Positions 1-9,100 are shown, numbered from the stretch's first letter. The stretch: 19,208 nt of DNA from Clostridia bacterium (GCA_017556845.1 JAFYMA010000083.1:1-19208), one strand, 5' to 3'. Translations and numbers: made by a program. Notes: generated by a model from the letters alone, not told the origin.

Positions 1-630
1 ATGTCACTTTTCGTTGCATGGTTCATCAACGAGCTTTCACCGAGAGTAAGAGCTGTGGTAACGCTTATATTCTACGCTCCCAGTATCTCCGGTGCTATGT
101 ATTCAATATTCTCGATCTTGTTTTCATCCGACCGTTACGGCTATGTAAATGCAGTGCTTATCGAGTTTGGATTTATAACAGAGCCTCTTCAGTTCTTCCA
201 GGATGCCAGATACGTTATGCCGCTTTGTATAGTGGTTGCACTTTGGACATCACTTGGAGTAACGTTCCTTTCGTTTATCGCAGGCTTGCAGACTATTGAC
301 AACAGTCTTTACGAAGCAGGCGCTATTGACGGTATACGCAACAGATGGCAGGAGCTTTGGTACATAACGCTTCCTACAATGCGTCCTCAGCTGTTGTTCG
401 GTGCCGTTATGGCTATCACAGGTGCATTCAGCTTTGGCGGTATAGTTACTGCTTTGGCAGGCTTCCCGTCTGTTGACTATTACGCACACACGATCATGCA
501 CCACCTCGAAGACTACGGCGGTCAGCGTTTCGAGGTAGGTTATTCATCTGCTATAGCTACGATCCTCTTCTTGATGATGATCGGATCTAACCTGCTGATC
601 CAGAAAATACTTTCGAAGGTGGGCGAATAA
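1..630 (+). CDS. Sugar ABC transporter permease (MalF/UgpA/LplB type), 5'-truncated by window edge
   Basis: Inner-membrane permease of a carbohydrate ABC importer (binding-protein-dependent transport family, BPD_transp_1). The visible 209 residues are the C-terminal two thirds of a protein that normally has about 290-320 residues, so the ATG at position 1 is almost certainly an internal methionine and the gene begins left of the window. Hydrophobic membrane segments are seen at about residues 17-40, 72-95, 130-155 and 183-202. The cytoplasmic EAA loop that docks on the ATPase is clear at about 105-127 (EAGAIDG followed by WYITLP). The stop codon is separated from the ATG of the next permease by one base, so the two are probably translationally coupled and form one heterodimeric channel. 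Family assignment is secure; the substrate is not visible. A solute-binding protein gene may lie just upstream, outside the window. Confidence 0.93.
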   Translation: MSLFVAWFINELSPRVRAVVTLIFYAPSISGAMYSIFSILFSSDRYGYVNAVLIEFGFITEPLQFFQDARYVMPLCIVVALWTSLGVTFLSFIAGLQTIDNSLYEAGAIDGIRNRWQELWYITLPTMRPQLLFGAVMAITGAFSFGGIVTALAGFPSVDYYAHTIMHHLEDYGGQRFEVGYSSAIATILFLMMIGSNLLIQKILSKVGE

Positions 631-631
631 G

Positions 632-1507
632 ATGGCTAAAAAATTAAGAGTTCGCAAACATAAAGTCGTCCTTAACCGTTCCGCCGGCGGTGACGCGGGA
701 ATTACAATAATGCTGATAATACTCGGCGCACTGATGTTTTTGCCGATGTATTTCGCGGTTATGCAGTCCTTCAAGCCTCTTGATGAGCTGTGGTACTTCC
801 CTCCGAGATTCTACGTTGTTAACCCCACGTGGAAAAACTATTCCGACCTTTTCAAATTGATGAGTACGTCGTGGGTTCCTTTCTCACGTTACATATTCAA
901 CACGGTTCTTATTACGGTATCAGGTACGTTCGGCAACCTTGCACTTGGCTCTTTGGCAGCCTATGCACTTGCGAAAATACCTTTCCCCGGAAGAAAAGGT
1001 CTGTTCCAGATGGTCGTTCTTTCACTTATGTTCGTTTCGACCATTACAGGTATAGCAAACTTCATTACAATGAAGTATCTTGGTCTTATTGACAACATTC
1101 TTGCAATAATCATTCCTGCATTCTGCTCAACATTGGGTCTGTACCTTATGAAGCAGTTTATGGAATCCTCGGTTTCCGACCAGGTTCTTGAGTCTGCACG
1201 TCTTGACGGTGCAGGAGAATTCAAGGTATTCTGGACTATCGCAATGCCGATGGTTAAGCCCGCATGGCTGACACTTATCGTGTATTCGTTCCAGGGCTTG
1301 TGGAATACCGGTTCGTCTATCTACATTCAGAGTGAGCAGTGGAAGACGTTCAACTATGCAATAAGCCAGATCTTGTCTGCAGGTATCGTACGTGCAGGCG
1401 CAAGTACAGCGGCGATGGTTATCATGATGATCGTCCCTGTTACAGTATTCGTAATTACACAGAGTAACATTATCGAAACGATGAGTACATCGGGTATGAA
1501 GGATTAA
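632..1507 (+). CDS. Sugar ABC transporter permease (MalG/UgpE type)
   Basis: Second permease subunit of the first importer pair, 291 residues, normal length for the MalG/UgpE branch. A basic N-terminus (about residues 3-16) precedes a first membrane helix at 23-43, followed by the family's periplasmic-side segment (SFKPLDELW, then PTWKNY). Further helices are at about 90-112, 124-145, 150-172, 208-230 and 258-280. The EAA loop is at about 187-211 (ESARLDGAGEF followed by AMPMVKPA), which is the coupling site for the ATPase. It starts one base after the upstream permease stop, with no separate ribosome binding site, so translation is likely coupled. The partner ATPase is probably a shared MsmX/UgpC-like protein encoded elsewhere (inference from how this family commonly works). 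Confidence 0.94.
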   Translation: MAKKLRVRKHKVVLNRSAGGDAGITIMLIILGALMFLPMYFAVMQSFKPLDELWYFPPRFYVVNPTWKNYSDLFKLMSTSWVPFSRYIFNTVLITVSGTFGNLALGSLAAYALAKIPFPGRKGLFQMVVLSLMFVSTITGIANFITMKYLGLIDNILAIIIPAFCSTLGLYLMKQFMESSVSDQVLESARLDGAGEFKVFWTIAMPMVKPAWLTLIVYSFQGLWNTGSSIYIQSEQWKTFNYAISQILSAGIVRAGASTAAMVIMMIVPVTVFVITQSNIIETMSTSGMKD

Positions 1508-1516
1508 GGAGGATAT

Positions 1517-3667
1517 ATGAAAAAGTCAATTTTCAGAATACTTACCGTCCTTTTGGGTGTGCTTTCGTTGATCTCACCCCTTACGGCTTCGGCATACTAT
1601 TCTTATGATACGTATACCTACTCAATAGACGGTTGGTATATGAACTCGCCTGATGCGTATGTTCCTTCGGAGATCGTTGACAGTGATTCAATAGGTCTTT
1701 CAGTTGACATTGATAACCCCAAGGACATTACCGTTGACAGCGACAAAAATGTTTATATTGCGGATGCTACGAACAACAGGATCGTCGTTCTTAACAACCG
1801 CTTCAAGAGAAGATTTGAAATTGCGAACTTTACAAACCAGCACGGTATAAAGGACTCGCTTGCAAATCCCAGCGGCGTTTTCGTTACAGACAGCAAGATA
1901 TACGTTGCTGATACTGATAACAGCCGTATCGTAGTGTTTGATAAGGAAGGTAAGTTCCTCGAAACGATAGGCAAGCCCGTTTCACAGGAGATCAGCGTTG
2001 ATGATCTTTACCGTCCTATCGCACTTTCCGTTGACTCTGCAGGACGTATGTACATCGTATCCTCGACTACATACCGCGGTATTATCGCAATAAACAAGGA
2101 AGGTCAGTTCCAGGGCTTTATAGGTGCACAGAAGGCTACGCTCAGTGCGTGGGAGATATTCTGGCGTAACTTCCAGACCGAAGAACAAAGACAGTATTCC
2201 GAGTCGGTAGTATCAACAGAGTATAACAATATCACAATTGACGATATGGGACTTATATACGTTACAACATCGTCAATTGATGAATCCTCACAGCAAAATG
2301 CTATTCAGACTAAAGATAAGTCGGGCGATTATGCTCCTGTTAAGAAGCTGAATATCGCAGGTGACGAGATACTTGACAGAAACGGCTTCTGGCCGCCTTC
2401 CGGTGAAGTATCCGTAACAAACGAGAATATGACCACTAACGCAAATGCAATCACAGGTCCTTCAAAGATCATAGACGTTGCACTTGGCCCGGAGGGAACG
2501 TGGAGTATAATCGACGAAAAGAGAAATAAGGTCTTCACTTATGATGAAGAAGGCCGTCTGCTTTTCGTATTCGGCGATACAGGTACACAGCTCGGTAATA
2601 TGCAGAGTATCCAGGCTATTGCGTATATGGGCGACGATATGCTGCTGCTTGATAAAACAGCTGATAATATCACGGTTATGAAGCGTACCGAATACGGCGA
2701 TACGCTTATCAATGCGATCAACAACCAGCGCGAGCGCCGCTACGATGAGGCGGAGGCTGACTGGAAAGAGATCCTCAAGAGAAACAATAACTTCGATGCT
2801 GCATACGTTGGCATAGGCAGAGCATACTACCGCGACGGTAAGTATGAGGATGCTATGGATATGTATAAGTACGCATACGATACGGAAAACTACTCCACTG
2901 CATTCAAGTATTACAGACAGGAGTGGGTTGCTAAATATGCTCTTGTAGTTCCTATTGTAGTTGTTGTTATAGCAGTTGGACTGTATTTGTTCTTCCGTTA
3001 TGCAGGCAAAAAGAACAAGGCGGTTGCTACAAGACCCGATGGAACGAGAACGTTCTGGGAAGAGATCTTGTACGGTGTTCACGTAATGATGCACCCGTTC
3101 GACGGATTCTGGGATCTTAAGCATGAGCGCAGAGGCTCTGTAAGAGGCGCTGTAGTTTATATAGTTCTTGCAGTTGCCGCATTCAGCTACAACGCGATCG
3201 GTACAGCTTATCTGTTCAATCCTAAGGGAGATTACACAAGCGTATTCGGTCAGATCATTTCAATACTTGTTCCTTTGTTCCTGTGGTGTATTGCTAACTG
3301 GTGTCTTACAACGTTGTTTGAGGGTGAGGGAAGCTTCAAGGATATATTCATCGCTTCCTCTTATGCATTGGCTCCTATACCGATGCTTATGATTCCCGCA
3401 ACGCTGTTGACAAACATTTTCACATTGAACGAACAGCAGGTTATCACGCTCCTGACTACTATTATGTGGATTTGGGTATTTGCGTTGATATTCTTCGGTT
3501 CAATGGTTACACACGACTATTCTTTGGGCAAAAACTTTATCATAACGATCTCTACTATCGTGGGTATGGCGGCAATTATGTTTATTGCCTTGCTGTTCTC
3601 CAGCTTGTTGCAGAAGATAGCAAGCTTCATAACGAGTATAGTGGTAGAAGTTTCGTACAGAATGTAG
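1517..3667 (+). CDS. Membrane protein: NHL beta-propeller + TPR + Yip1 domain
   Basis: A 716-residue composite membrane protein. A signal peptide or N-terminal anchor covers residues 1-26 (hydrophobic stretch ending TASA). Residues about 55-395 contain NHL-type propeller repeats of the pattern 'G/D..Y(I/V)AD..N.RI.V.....' (clear copies near 68-100, 117-152, 165-203, 238-255, 318-352 and 365-392), predicted to lie outside the membrane. Residues 399-470 form one or two TPR units (RRYDEAEADW, then YVGIGRAYYRDGKYEDAM). A membrane helix follows at 472-494, then a Yip1-type domain at about 513-700 with the signature HPFDGFWDLKHERRGS and five or so helices. It starts 9 nt after the permease stop behind AGGAGG and sits between the permeases and the DUF5696-like protein. 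A sensing, scaffolding or glycan-binding role at the surface is inference; no enzyme motif is visible. Domain calls are by eye. Confidence 0.8.
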   Translation: MKKSIFRILTVLLGVLSLISPLTASAYYSYDTYTYSIDGWYMNSPDAYVPSEIVDSDSIGLSVDIDNPKDITVDSDKNVYIADATNNRIVVLNNRFKRRFEIANFTNQHGIKDSLANPSGVFVTDSKIYVADTDNSRIVVFDKEGKFLETIGKPVSQEISVDDLYRPIALSVDSAGRMYIVSSTTYRGIIAINKEGQFQGFIGAQKATLSAWEIFWRNFQTEEQRQYSESVVSTEYNNITIDDMGLIYVTTSSIDESSQQNAIQTKDKSGDYAPVKKLNIAGDEILDRNGFWPPSGEVSVTNENMTTNANAITGPSKIIDVALGPEGTWSIIDEKRNKVFTYDEEGRLLFVFGDTGTQLGNMQSIQAIAYMGDDMLLLDKTADNITVMKRTEYGDTLINAINNQRERRYDEAEADWKEILKRNNNFDAAYVGIGRAYYRDGKYEDAMDMYKYAYDTENYSTAFKYYRQEWVAKYALVVPIVVVVIAVGLYLFFRYAGKKNKAVATRPDGTRTFWEEILYGVHVMMHPFDGFWDLKHERRGSVRGAVVYIVLAVAAFSYNAIGTAYLFNPKGDYTSVFGQIISILVPLFLWCIANWCLTTLFEGEGSFKDIFIASSYALAPIPMLMIPATLLTNIFTLNEQQVITLLTTIMWIWVFALIFFGSMVTHDYSLGKNFIITISTIVGMAAIMFIALLFSSLLQKIASFITSIVVEVSYRM

Positions 3668-3684
3668 TAAGGAGGTAATTAATA

Positions 3685-6600
3685 ATGGCTTTTAAAAGAT
3701 ATTTATCGATGCTCCTTGCTATAATGATGATCGTCGGAACTCTTACAGCATCATTCGTTGTTGTCACGTATGCTGCTCCGGAAACTGACGGCACTGAGTC
3801 CGGCAATGCAGGAGAGGGTGAGGAATCAGACGAAGAGCTTGACGGTGAGATAGACTACACCAAGCTTGAATATGACACCCCCGAAGCTAAACTCGCTACT
3901 ATGACCTTGCGTGTAAAGAACGATAATTACGAGCTTTACTCATATGCAAGAACAGGCGAAATAGCAGTTCGCGATAGAAGAACAGGTCAGATACTGTTCT
4001 CAAACCCCTATGACCTTGGTAAAACGAAGGGTTCCTCTGATACAAAAGAGATGCTTCTTTCGCAGGTCATAATCGAATTTACAAACAATTCGACAAACCA
4101 GACGTATTACAGCTATACGGAAGCGGCTCTCCGCGACCAGATAACTGTTAAAAACATTAAAAACGGTTTAAGAGTTGAATACGCTATCGGACGTACGGAA
4201 ACAAGAAAGCTCGTTCCCCGTCAGATAACGAAGGAAAGCTTTGAAACAAACATTCTTGCAAAGCTTAAGGAAGCCGGTGTTTCAAACTGGTTGATGAACA
4301 AGTTTACGTCGTACTATCTGCTTAAAGACCCCACAGAGCCCGGTACTACACAGTCCCAGCTCAATGCGATGTATAACCAGTGGCCCATTACAAAGCAGTA
4401 CGCAATATATGTTATATCTACGGACACCAAGGACCGTGAGTATAACTGGTTGGAAGAGCAGATAAAGCTTTACTGCCCTGAATATACGTACGAAAAGATG
4501 GACGAGGACCATGATCTGGTTAAATACAGCGTAACTGATACGGCGCCTCCGCTGTTCCGTCTTTCAATAGAGTATACTCTTGATGAGGACGGCCTTACAG
4601 CACGTCTTGCTTCTAACGGTATTCGCTTCAACGAATCGTCTTATAAGCTCAAAAAGCTGACTGTTCTGCCCTATTTCGGAGCAGGCAACAGCACGGCAAA
4701 TAAAGGATATACATTTATTCCCGACGGTAGCGGTACGCTGACGAAATTTGAAGATGTTGACGCACAGCTTACGCTCAGTGCAAAAATGTACGGTTCAGAC
4801 TTCGCATATCATACTGATGATCCTCAGCACCGTCAGCCGATGCGTTTGCCCGTATACGGCGTAGTTGAAAACTACTCAAAGACAGAAACATATCGTGTTG
4901 ATGTTCCTTTGAATACGTACTACTATGCAGACGGCAGCAAGATCACGTATTATATCGCACCGAAGCCCTCCGAGGGTCAGGAAAACGTATATCCCGAAGG
5001 CGGAAAGTTCTATGACGCTGACGGTAAGGTTGCTGTTACAATGAAGGATGGCCAGTGGCCTGATGATATTGTATATATAGACTCTTACGGCAACGTAATA
5101 TCCTCCAAGAAGGTTACACAGTCCCGCGTAAAAACAGAGGACAGAGGATACTTTGCTATAATGCTTGAGGGTGACTCCCTTGCGGAAATATCAACCAACC
5201 ACGGCGGTGTTCTTCATGATTACAGCTCCGTTGCAACATCGTTCTATCCCCGTCCTACAGACTCATATAACCTCGCAGATGCTACGAGCGTTGGTGCAAA
5301 CGCTATGTGGACTGTAACGTCCAAGCGTAAGTACACAGGCAGCTACATCATTAAGTACACAATGCTTACTGATGAAAACAAGGCAGCAGAATACGCAAAA
5401 TATCTCAAGGATCCCGAAGGATACAGAGATGAGCTTATAGCAGGCCTCATTCCCGATGAGGAAGGCAACGTTGATACATCATCGTTGTTCATCCCCGATG
5501 TTCAGGACAGCGATTACAAGTACTATCCTGCAACATATATGGGTATGGTAAACGCTTGCAGAGATTACTTTGAGAAAAACGGTATTCTCGAAAGACTTTC
5601 TTCCGAAGATGTAAAGAAGGATATCCCCCTGTGCCTTGAAACTATGGGTGTTATCTATTCAACGGAAAAGATACTCAGTATTCCCGTAACTGTAAAGGTT
5701 CCGCTTACAACGTTCGATGACGTTAAGTCAATGTATAACCAGCTTTCCGAAAAGGGTGTTTCTAACATTAATTTCAAGCTGACCGGATATACAAACGGCG
5801 GTATGAAGTCCACTGTTCCTTCCAAGCTTAAGTGGGAAAAGAAGGTTGGCGGAGAGGACGGATTCAAGGATCTTATGGCGTTTGCTGAAGAAAAGGACAT
5901 TGGAATATATCCTGAATTTGAATTCTCGTACGTTATAGGCGTGTCGATGTTCGACGGCTTTAACTACAAGAAGCACGCAGTACAGACGATGGACGGAAGA
6001 TATCCTTCACAGCGTGAATACGATCCTGCGTACCAGACATTCTTTAAAACGGGTTACAACCCCATATCTCCCTCTGTATTCGAGTACTTCTATGACAAGA
6101 TGTCACCGAAGCTTCTTGAAGCAAAGCCTACGGGTATTTCGGCTTCATCACTCGGATCTGATCTTAACTCTGACTTTGATGATGAGGATCCGTACAACAG
6201 AGAGGACAGCAAGGAAAATGTAGTTGCTTTGCTTGAAAAGATGGAGAAGGACTTCTCCAACGTAATGGTAAGCGGCGGTAACGCATATGCACTTCCTTAC
6301 GTTAACTACATTCTTGAAATTCCGCTTGATTCCAGCCAATATCTGAAATCAAGTAACGCTATACCGTTTATGGGTATGGTGCTTCACGGTTATCTCAACT
6401 TTACCGGATCTGCTCTTAACATGGCAGGCGATATTGACTATGAGATCTTGAAGTCTATCGAAAACGGTGCTTCAATGTACTTCATACTCAACTATCAGAA
6501 CACAAATAAGCTCAAGGAAGATAAGCTGTTCCAAAAATACTATTCAGTTAACTTCGAAACGTGGCTTGACGGTATTGCGGAAAAGTATCACATCCTCAAC

Positions 6601-7053
6601 GGCGCACTTTGCGACGTACAGGATAAGGTAATAATCGATCATGAGTTTATTTCCGGTATCAGAGTTCTTACAGCTGAAGAAATTCAGCAAGCTGAGGACG
6701 ACAAGCTTCGTGAAGAAGCAGAGGAAAGCTCACGTCTTGAAGAGGAAGCTGCAAAGACTGAGATCACAGAAACGGAAGCTCCCGATGAAAACGGTACGGA
6801 AGCTCCCGAGCAGACAGAAACACCTGATGCTGAAACACCCAATGAGGATGCTCCTGCAACAGATGATGAAAAGGATGAAGAGGACGAAGAGATCGACACT
6901 GACAACATCGTTGATAACGGTAAGATCGTTAAGGTTACCTATGAGGGCGGTAAGGTATTCATACTGAACTATAACAACTTCAAGGTCAATGTTGACGGCG
7001 TTGAGATCGATGCACTCGGATTTTACACATATACAGAAGGAGGAGAAGGCTGA
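3685..7053 (+). CDS. Exported DUF5696-like protein, possible glycoside hydrolase
   Basis: A 1122-residue exported protein. The signal peptide is residues 1-31 (cleavage probably after TYA/A), followed by an acidic Ser/Glu linker (32-56). Residues about 60-500 are mostly beta-rich and include FRLSIEYTLDEDGL and VLPYFGAG followed by FIPDGSGTL (327-350), resembling the beta-supersandwich that precedes TIM barrels in several glycosidase families. Residues about 640-945 look barrel-like, with strand-end acidic residues in YPEFEF (742-747) and GSDLNSD (824-830) and a loop HGYLNFTGSA (901-910). Residues about 998-1077 are a low-complexity acidic/Thr/Pro stretch, then a final beta segment (1078-1115). 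I recognise the overall type as DUF5696, which I recall occurring beside Yip1 proteins and sugar permeases in Firmicutes. A glycan-cleaving role is inference; no catalytic pair is proven. AGGAGG precedes the ATG at 3685. The stop overlaps the next start by one base (TGATG). Confidence 0.75.
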   Translation: MAFKRYLSMLLAIMMIVGTLTASFVVVTYAAPETDGTESGNAGEGEESDEELDGEIDYTKLEYDTPEAKLATMTLRVKNDNYELYSYARTGEIAVRDRRTGQILFSNPYDLGKTKGSSDTKEMLLSQVIIEFTNNSTNQTYYSYTEAALRDQITVKNIKNGLRVEYAIGRTETRKLVPRQITKESFETNILAKLKEAGVSNWLMNKFTSYYLLKDPTEPGTTQSQLNAMYNQWPITKQYAIYVISTDTKDREYNWLEEQIKLYCPEYTYEKMDEDHDLVKYSVTDTAPPLFRLSIEYTLDEDGLTARLASNGIRFNESSYKLKKLTVLPYFGAGNSTANKGYTFIPDGSGTLTKFEDVDAQLTLSAKMYGSDFAYHTDDPQHRQPMRLPVYGVVENYSKTETYRVDVPLNTYYYADGSKITYYIAPKPSEGQENVYPEGGKFYDADGKVAVTMKDGQWPDDIVYIDSYGNVISSKKVTQSRVKTEDRGYFAIMLEGDSLAEISTNHGGVLHDYSSVATSFYPRPTDSYNLADATSVGANAMWTVTSKRKYTGSYIIKYTMLTDENKAAEYAKYLKDPEGYRDELIAGLIPDEEGNVDTSSLFIPDVQDSDYKYYPATYMGMVNACRDYFEKNGILERLSSEDVKKDIPLCLETMGVIYSTEKILSIPVTVKVPLTTFDDVKSMYNQLSEKGVSNINFKLTGYTNGGMKSTVPSKLKWEKKVGGEDGFKDLMAFAEEKDIGIYPEFEFSYVIGVSMFDGFNYKKHAVQTMDGRYPSQREYDPAYQTFFKTGYNPISPSVFEYFYDKMSPKLLEAKPTGISASSLGSDLNSDFDDEDPYNREDSKENVVALLEKMEKDFSNVMVSGGNAYALPYVNYILEIPLDSSQYLKSSNAIPFMGMVLHGYLNFTGSALNMAGDIDYEILKSIENGASMYFILNYQNTNKLKEDKLFQKYYSVNFETWLDGIAEKYHILNGALCDVQDKVIIDHEFISGIRVLTAEEIQQAEDDKLREEAEESSRLEEEAAKTEITETEAPDENGTEAPEQTETPDAETPNEDAPATDDEKDEEDEEIDTDNIVDNGKIVKVTYEGGKVFILNYNNFKVNVDGVEIDALGFYTYTEGGEG

Positions 7054-8024
7054 TGACAAACGCAAATGAAAAGCTTGTTAAGGCTGCCCCGAAAAAGCGT
7101 CGTCGCGGTGCCTCGCTTGACAAAAGAAAAGCGAGAATGGGTTATTTGTTCGTATTGCCGTTCATAATCGGTCTTGTGGCAATATACTTGCCCATTATAT
7201 ACGACTCCATTCTGTATAGCTTTACCAATATTAAGCACGGTGCAGACGGTTACCAGCTTATGTGGGTAGGACTTAAAAACTATCAGGATGCACTGTTTGT
7301 TGATACCTCGTACGTTCAGATACTTACCTCGGGTATCACACAGCTCTTCCTTGATATTCCTTGTATTATAATTTTCTCGCTGTTTATGGCTGTTCTGCTT
7401 AACCAGAAGATGGTGGGCAGAGCAGCGTTCAGAGCAATATTCTTCGTTCCCGTTATTCTGTCAACAGGTCTTGTTGCAAAGATAGATATGGGTAACGAAT
7501 TGCTCTCATACATGCAGAACACCGACGAGGGCATCAGTACGGGTGCTCAAAGCACGGGTGCATCTGAAATCGTATCAGCGATGGACTTTAAGTACCTGTT
7601 TTCGAGCATGAAGGTCGGAACACAGCTTGTTGATTACGTTATCAACGCTATCAACAATATTTACAACATAGTAAACCGTTCCGGTGTTCAGATGCTTATA
7701 TTCCTTTCGGGCTTGCAGTCTATTTCTCCTGCAATTTATGAATCATGTCAGATAGAAGGTGCTTCCGCTTGGGAAACATTCTGGAAGATCACATTCCCCA
7801 TGATAAGCCCGATGATCCTCGTTAATGCCGTATATACGATCATTGATGCATTTACTTCATCAACTAACACGGTTATGTCGTATATCAACGACGTATACAC
7901 AAAAACGGATGGCGACGTTCTTTCCTCAGCAATGGCTTGGATGTACTTCCTTATAGTTATCCTGATAATTGCCGTAGTTGCAGGTATTATGTCTACGTTC
8001 GTATTCTACCAGAGAAGAGATTAA
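7053..8024 (+). CDS. Sugar ABC transporter permease (MalF/UgpA type) with extended loop
   Basis: First permease of the second importer pair, 323 residues. A basic cytoplasmic leader (residues 12-30, rich in Lys/Arg) precedes the first helix (about 30-52, GYLFVLPFIIGLVAIYLPI), then helices near 95-117, 124-142, 212-232, 255-275 and 296-318. The EAA loop is at about 229-255 (YESCQIEGASAWE followed by ITFPMISPM). Between helices, residues about 145-205 form an insertion with Gly/Ser/Thr-rich sequence that is not usual in plain MalF/UgpA proteins; I recall similar insertions in permeases next to DUF5696-type genes. The ATG overlaps the previous stop by one base (TGATG), with AGGAGG at 7038-7043, so translation is probably coupled to the DUF5696-like gene. 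Substrate unknown. Confidence 0.92.
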   Translation: MTNANEKLVKAAPKKRRRGASLDKRKARMGYLFVLPFIIGLVAIYLPIIYDSILYSFTNIKHGADGYQLMWVGLKNYQDALFVDTSYVQILTSGITQLFLDIPCIIIFSLFMAVLLNQKMVGRAAFRAIFFVPVILSTGLVAKIDMGNELLSYMQNTDEGISTGAQSTGASEIVSAMDFKYLFSSMKVGTQLVDYVINAINNIYNIVNRSGVQMLIFLSGLQSISPAIYESCQIEGASAWETFWKITFPMISPMILVNAVYTIIDAFTSSTNTVMSYINDVYTKTDGDVLSSAMAWMYFLIVILIIAVVAGIMSTFVFYQRRD

Positions 8025-8037
8025 GGGGGTGTTTGAA

Positions 8038-9093
8038 ATGAATGCTGAAGCAAGTGTAAAAGTAAAAAGAAAACCGAAAAACACTAAAATAAAGGCTGAT
8101 TTCGACAGAACCCCGTTCTGGCAGAGAATGAGGGCGAAATACTTCAATCTGTACTTTTTGCAGAGATTAGTATGGGCATTGTTCAGATACGTACTTTTGA
8201 TCGGTATTTCGTACGTTATTCTGTTCCCCTTCTTTGCGAAGATCGCTTCCTCGTTTATGTCACCCGATGATTTTGTTGATGCTACGGTTAAACTTATACC
8301 TAAGTATCCTACGTTTGATCAGTATAAGTACATATTCCTCGAAAACCACTATATGAAGGCGGTGCTGAATACAACGCTCCTGTCACTTTCCTGTGCAGTA
8401 ATACAGACGTTCATATGTGCGTTTATCGGTTACGGATTTTCAAAGTTTAAATTCCGCGGTAACGGCATATTGTTCCTGCTTGTTGTATTCTCCATGGTAG
8501 TACCTCACCAGACACTCCAGCTTGCTATGTTTATGAAGTTCAGATACTTCGATGTTCTCGGTATAATGAACTTGCTGGGCGGAGGTGTTACCAAGGCCTT
8601 AGACATTACCGGTGGCGTTACGTTCTTCAACTTTACAAACCAGTTTACGCCTTTGATACTGCTTTCGTTGACAGGCTTGGCGTTCAAGAACGGCTTGTAT
8701 ATATTCATGATGCGCCAGTTCTATAAGGGCGTTCCTGATGAGCTTGAAGAATCTGCATACGTTGACGGTTCGGGTGTGTTGCGTACCTTCTTCCAGATAA
8801 TTATTCCGCTTTCCGTTCCTATGATGATCACAATATTCTTGTTTGCGTTTTCATGGCAATGGACAGACAGCTTCTATACAAGCTTGTTCTTTACGAAGAC
8901 AGATATTTATCTTATGAAGAGCATCATAACTGTTCCTAAGTCACTTGACGTTACTTTTGCTGCATCTAACCTTTACAATGCAGCTATCAGAAATACTTGC
9001 GGTCTGATGATAATTCTCCCGCTGGTTGTTCTCTACCTGTTCTGCCAAAGATATCTTATCCAGGGTATCGAGCGTTCGGGTATCACAGGTTAA
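8038..9093 (+). CDS. Sugar ABC transporter permease (MalG/UgpE type)
   Basis: Second permease of the second importer pair, 351 residues, slightly longer than usual because of a basic leader (about residues 1-45, many Lys/Arg). The open frame extends upstream to 7978 inside the previous gene, but the ATG at 8038 is chosen because GGGGG at 8025-8029 gives a ribosome binding site 8 nt away and because it removes a 47-nt overlap. Six hydrophobic helices are visible. The first is at about 48-72 and is followed by the family motif SSFMSPDDFVD. The EAA loop is at about 235-261 (LEESAYVDGSGV followed by IIIPLSVPM). A Gly-rich insertion lies at about 178-200. It is the last gene of the operon and is followed 7 nt after its stop by a strong terminator. 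It should form a heterodimer with the preceding permease; the ATPase and binding protein are not in this window. Confidence 0.93.
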   Translation: MNAEASVKVKRKPKNTKIKADFDRTPFWQRMRAKYFNLYFLQRLVWALFRYVLLIGISYVILFPFFAKIASSFMSPDDFVDATVKLIPKYPTFDQYKYIFLENHYMKAVLNTTLLSLSCAVIQTFICAFIGYGFSKFKFRGNGILFLLVVFSMVVPHQTLQLAMFMKFRYFDVLGIMNLLGGGVTKALDITGGVTFFNFTNQFTPLILLSLTGLAFKNGLYIFMMRQFYKGVPDELEESAYVDGSGVLRTFFQIIIPLSVPMMITIFLFAFSWQWTDSFYTSLFFTKTDIYLMKSIITVPKSLDVTFAASNLYNAAIRNTCGLMIILPLVVLYLFCQRYLIQGIERSGITG

Positions 9094-9100
9094 TAAAATT

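Noticed and set aside
2462..3124. 220-residue open frame antisense to the Yip1 protein gene
   Set aside because: It is a reading-frame shadow of a highly biased gene, rich in Ile/Val/Cys with no recognisable motif or start context.
6641..6967. 108-residue, Lys/Arg-rich + strand open frame
   Set aside because: It is a shifted frame of the acidic low-complexity part of the DUF5696-like protein; the basic composition follows from GAA/GAG-rich codons read out of frame.
7978..8037. Upstream start for the fourth permease
   Set aside because: It would overlap the previous gene by 47 nt without a ribosome binding site, whereas the ATG at 8038 has GGGGG 8 nt upstream.
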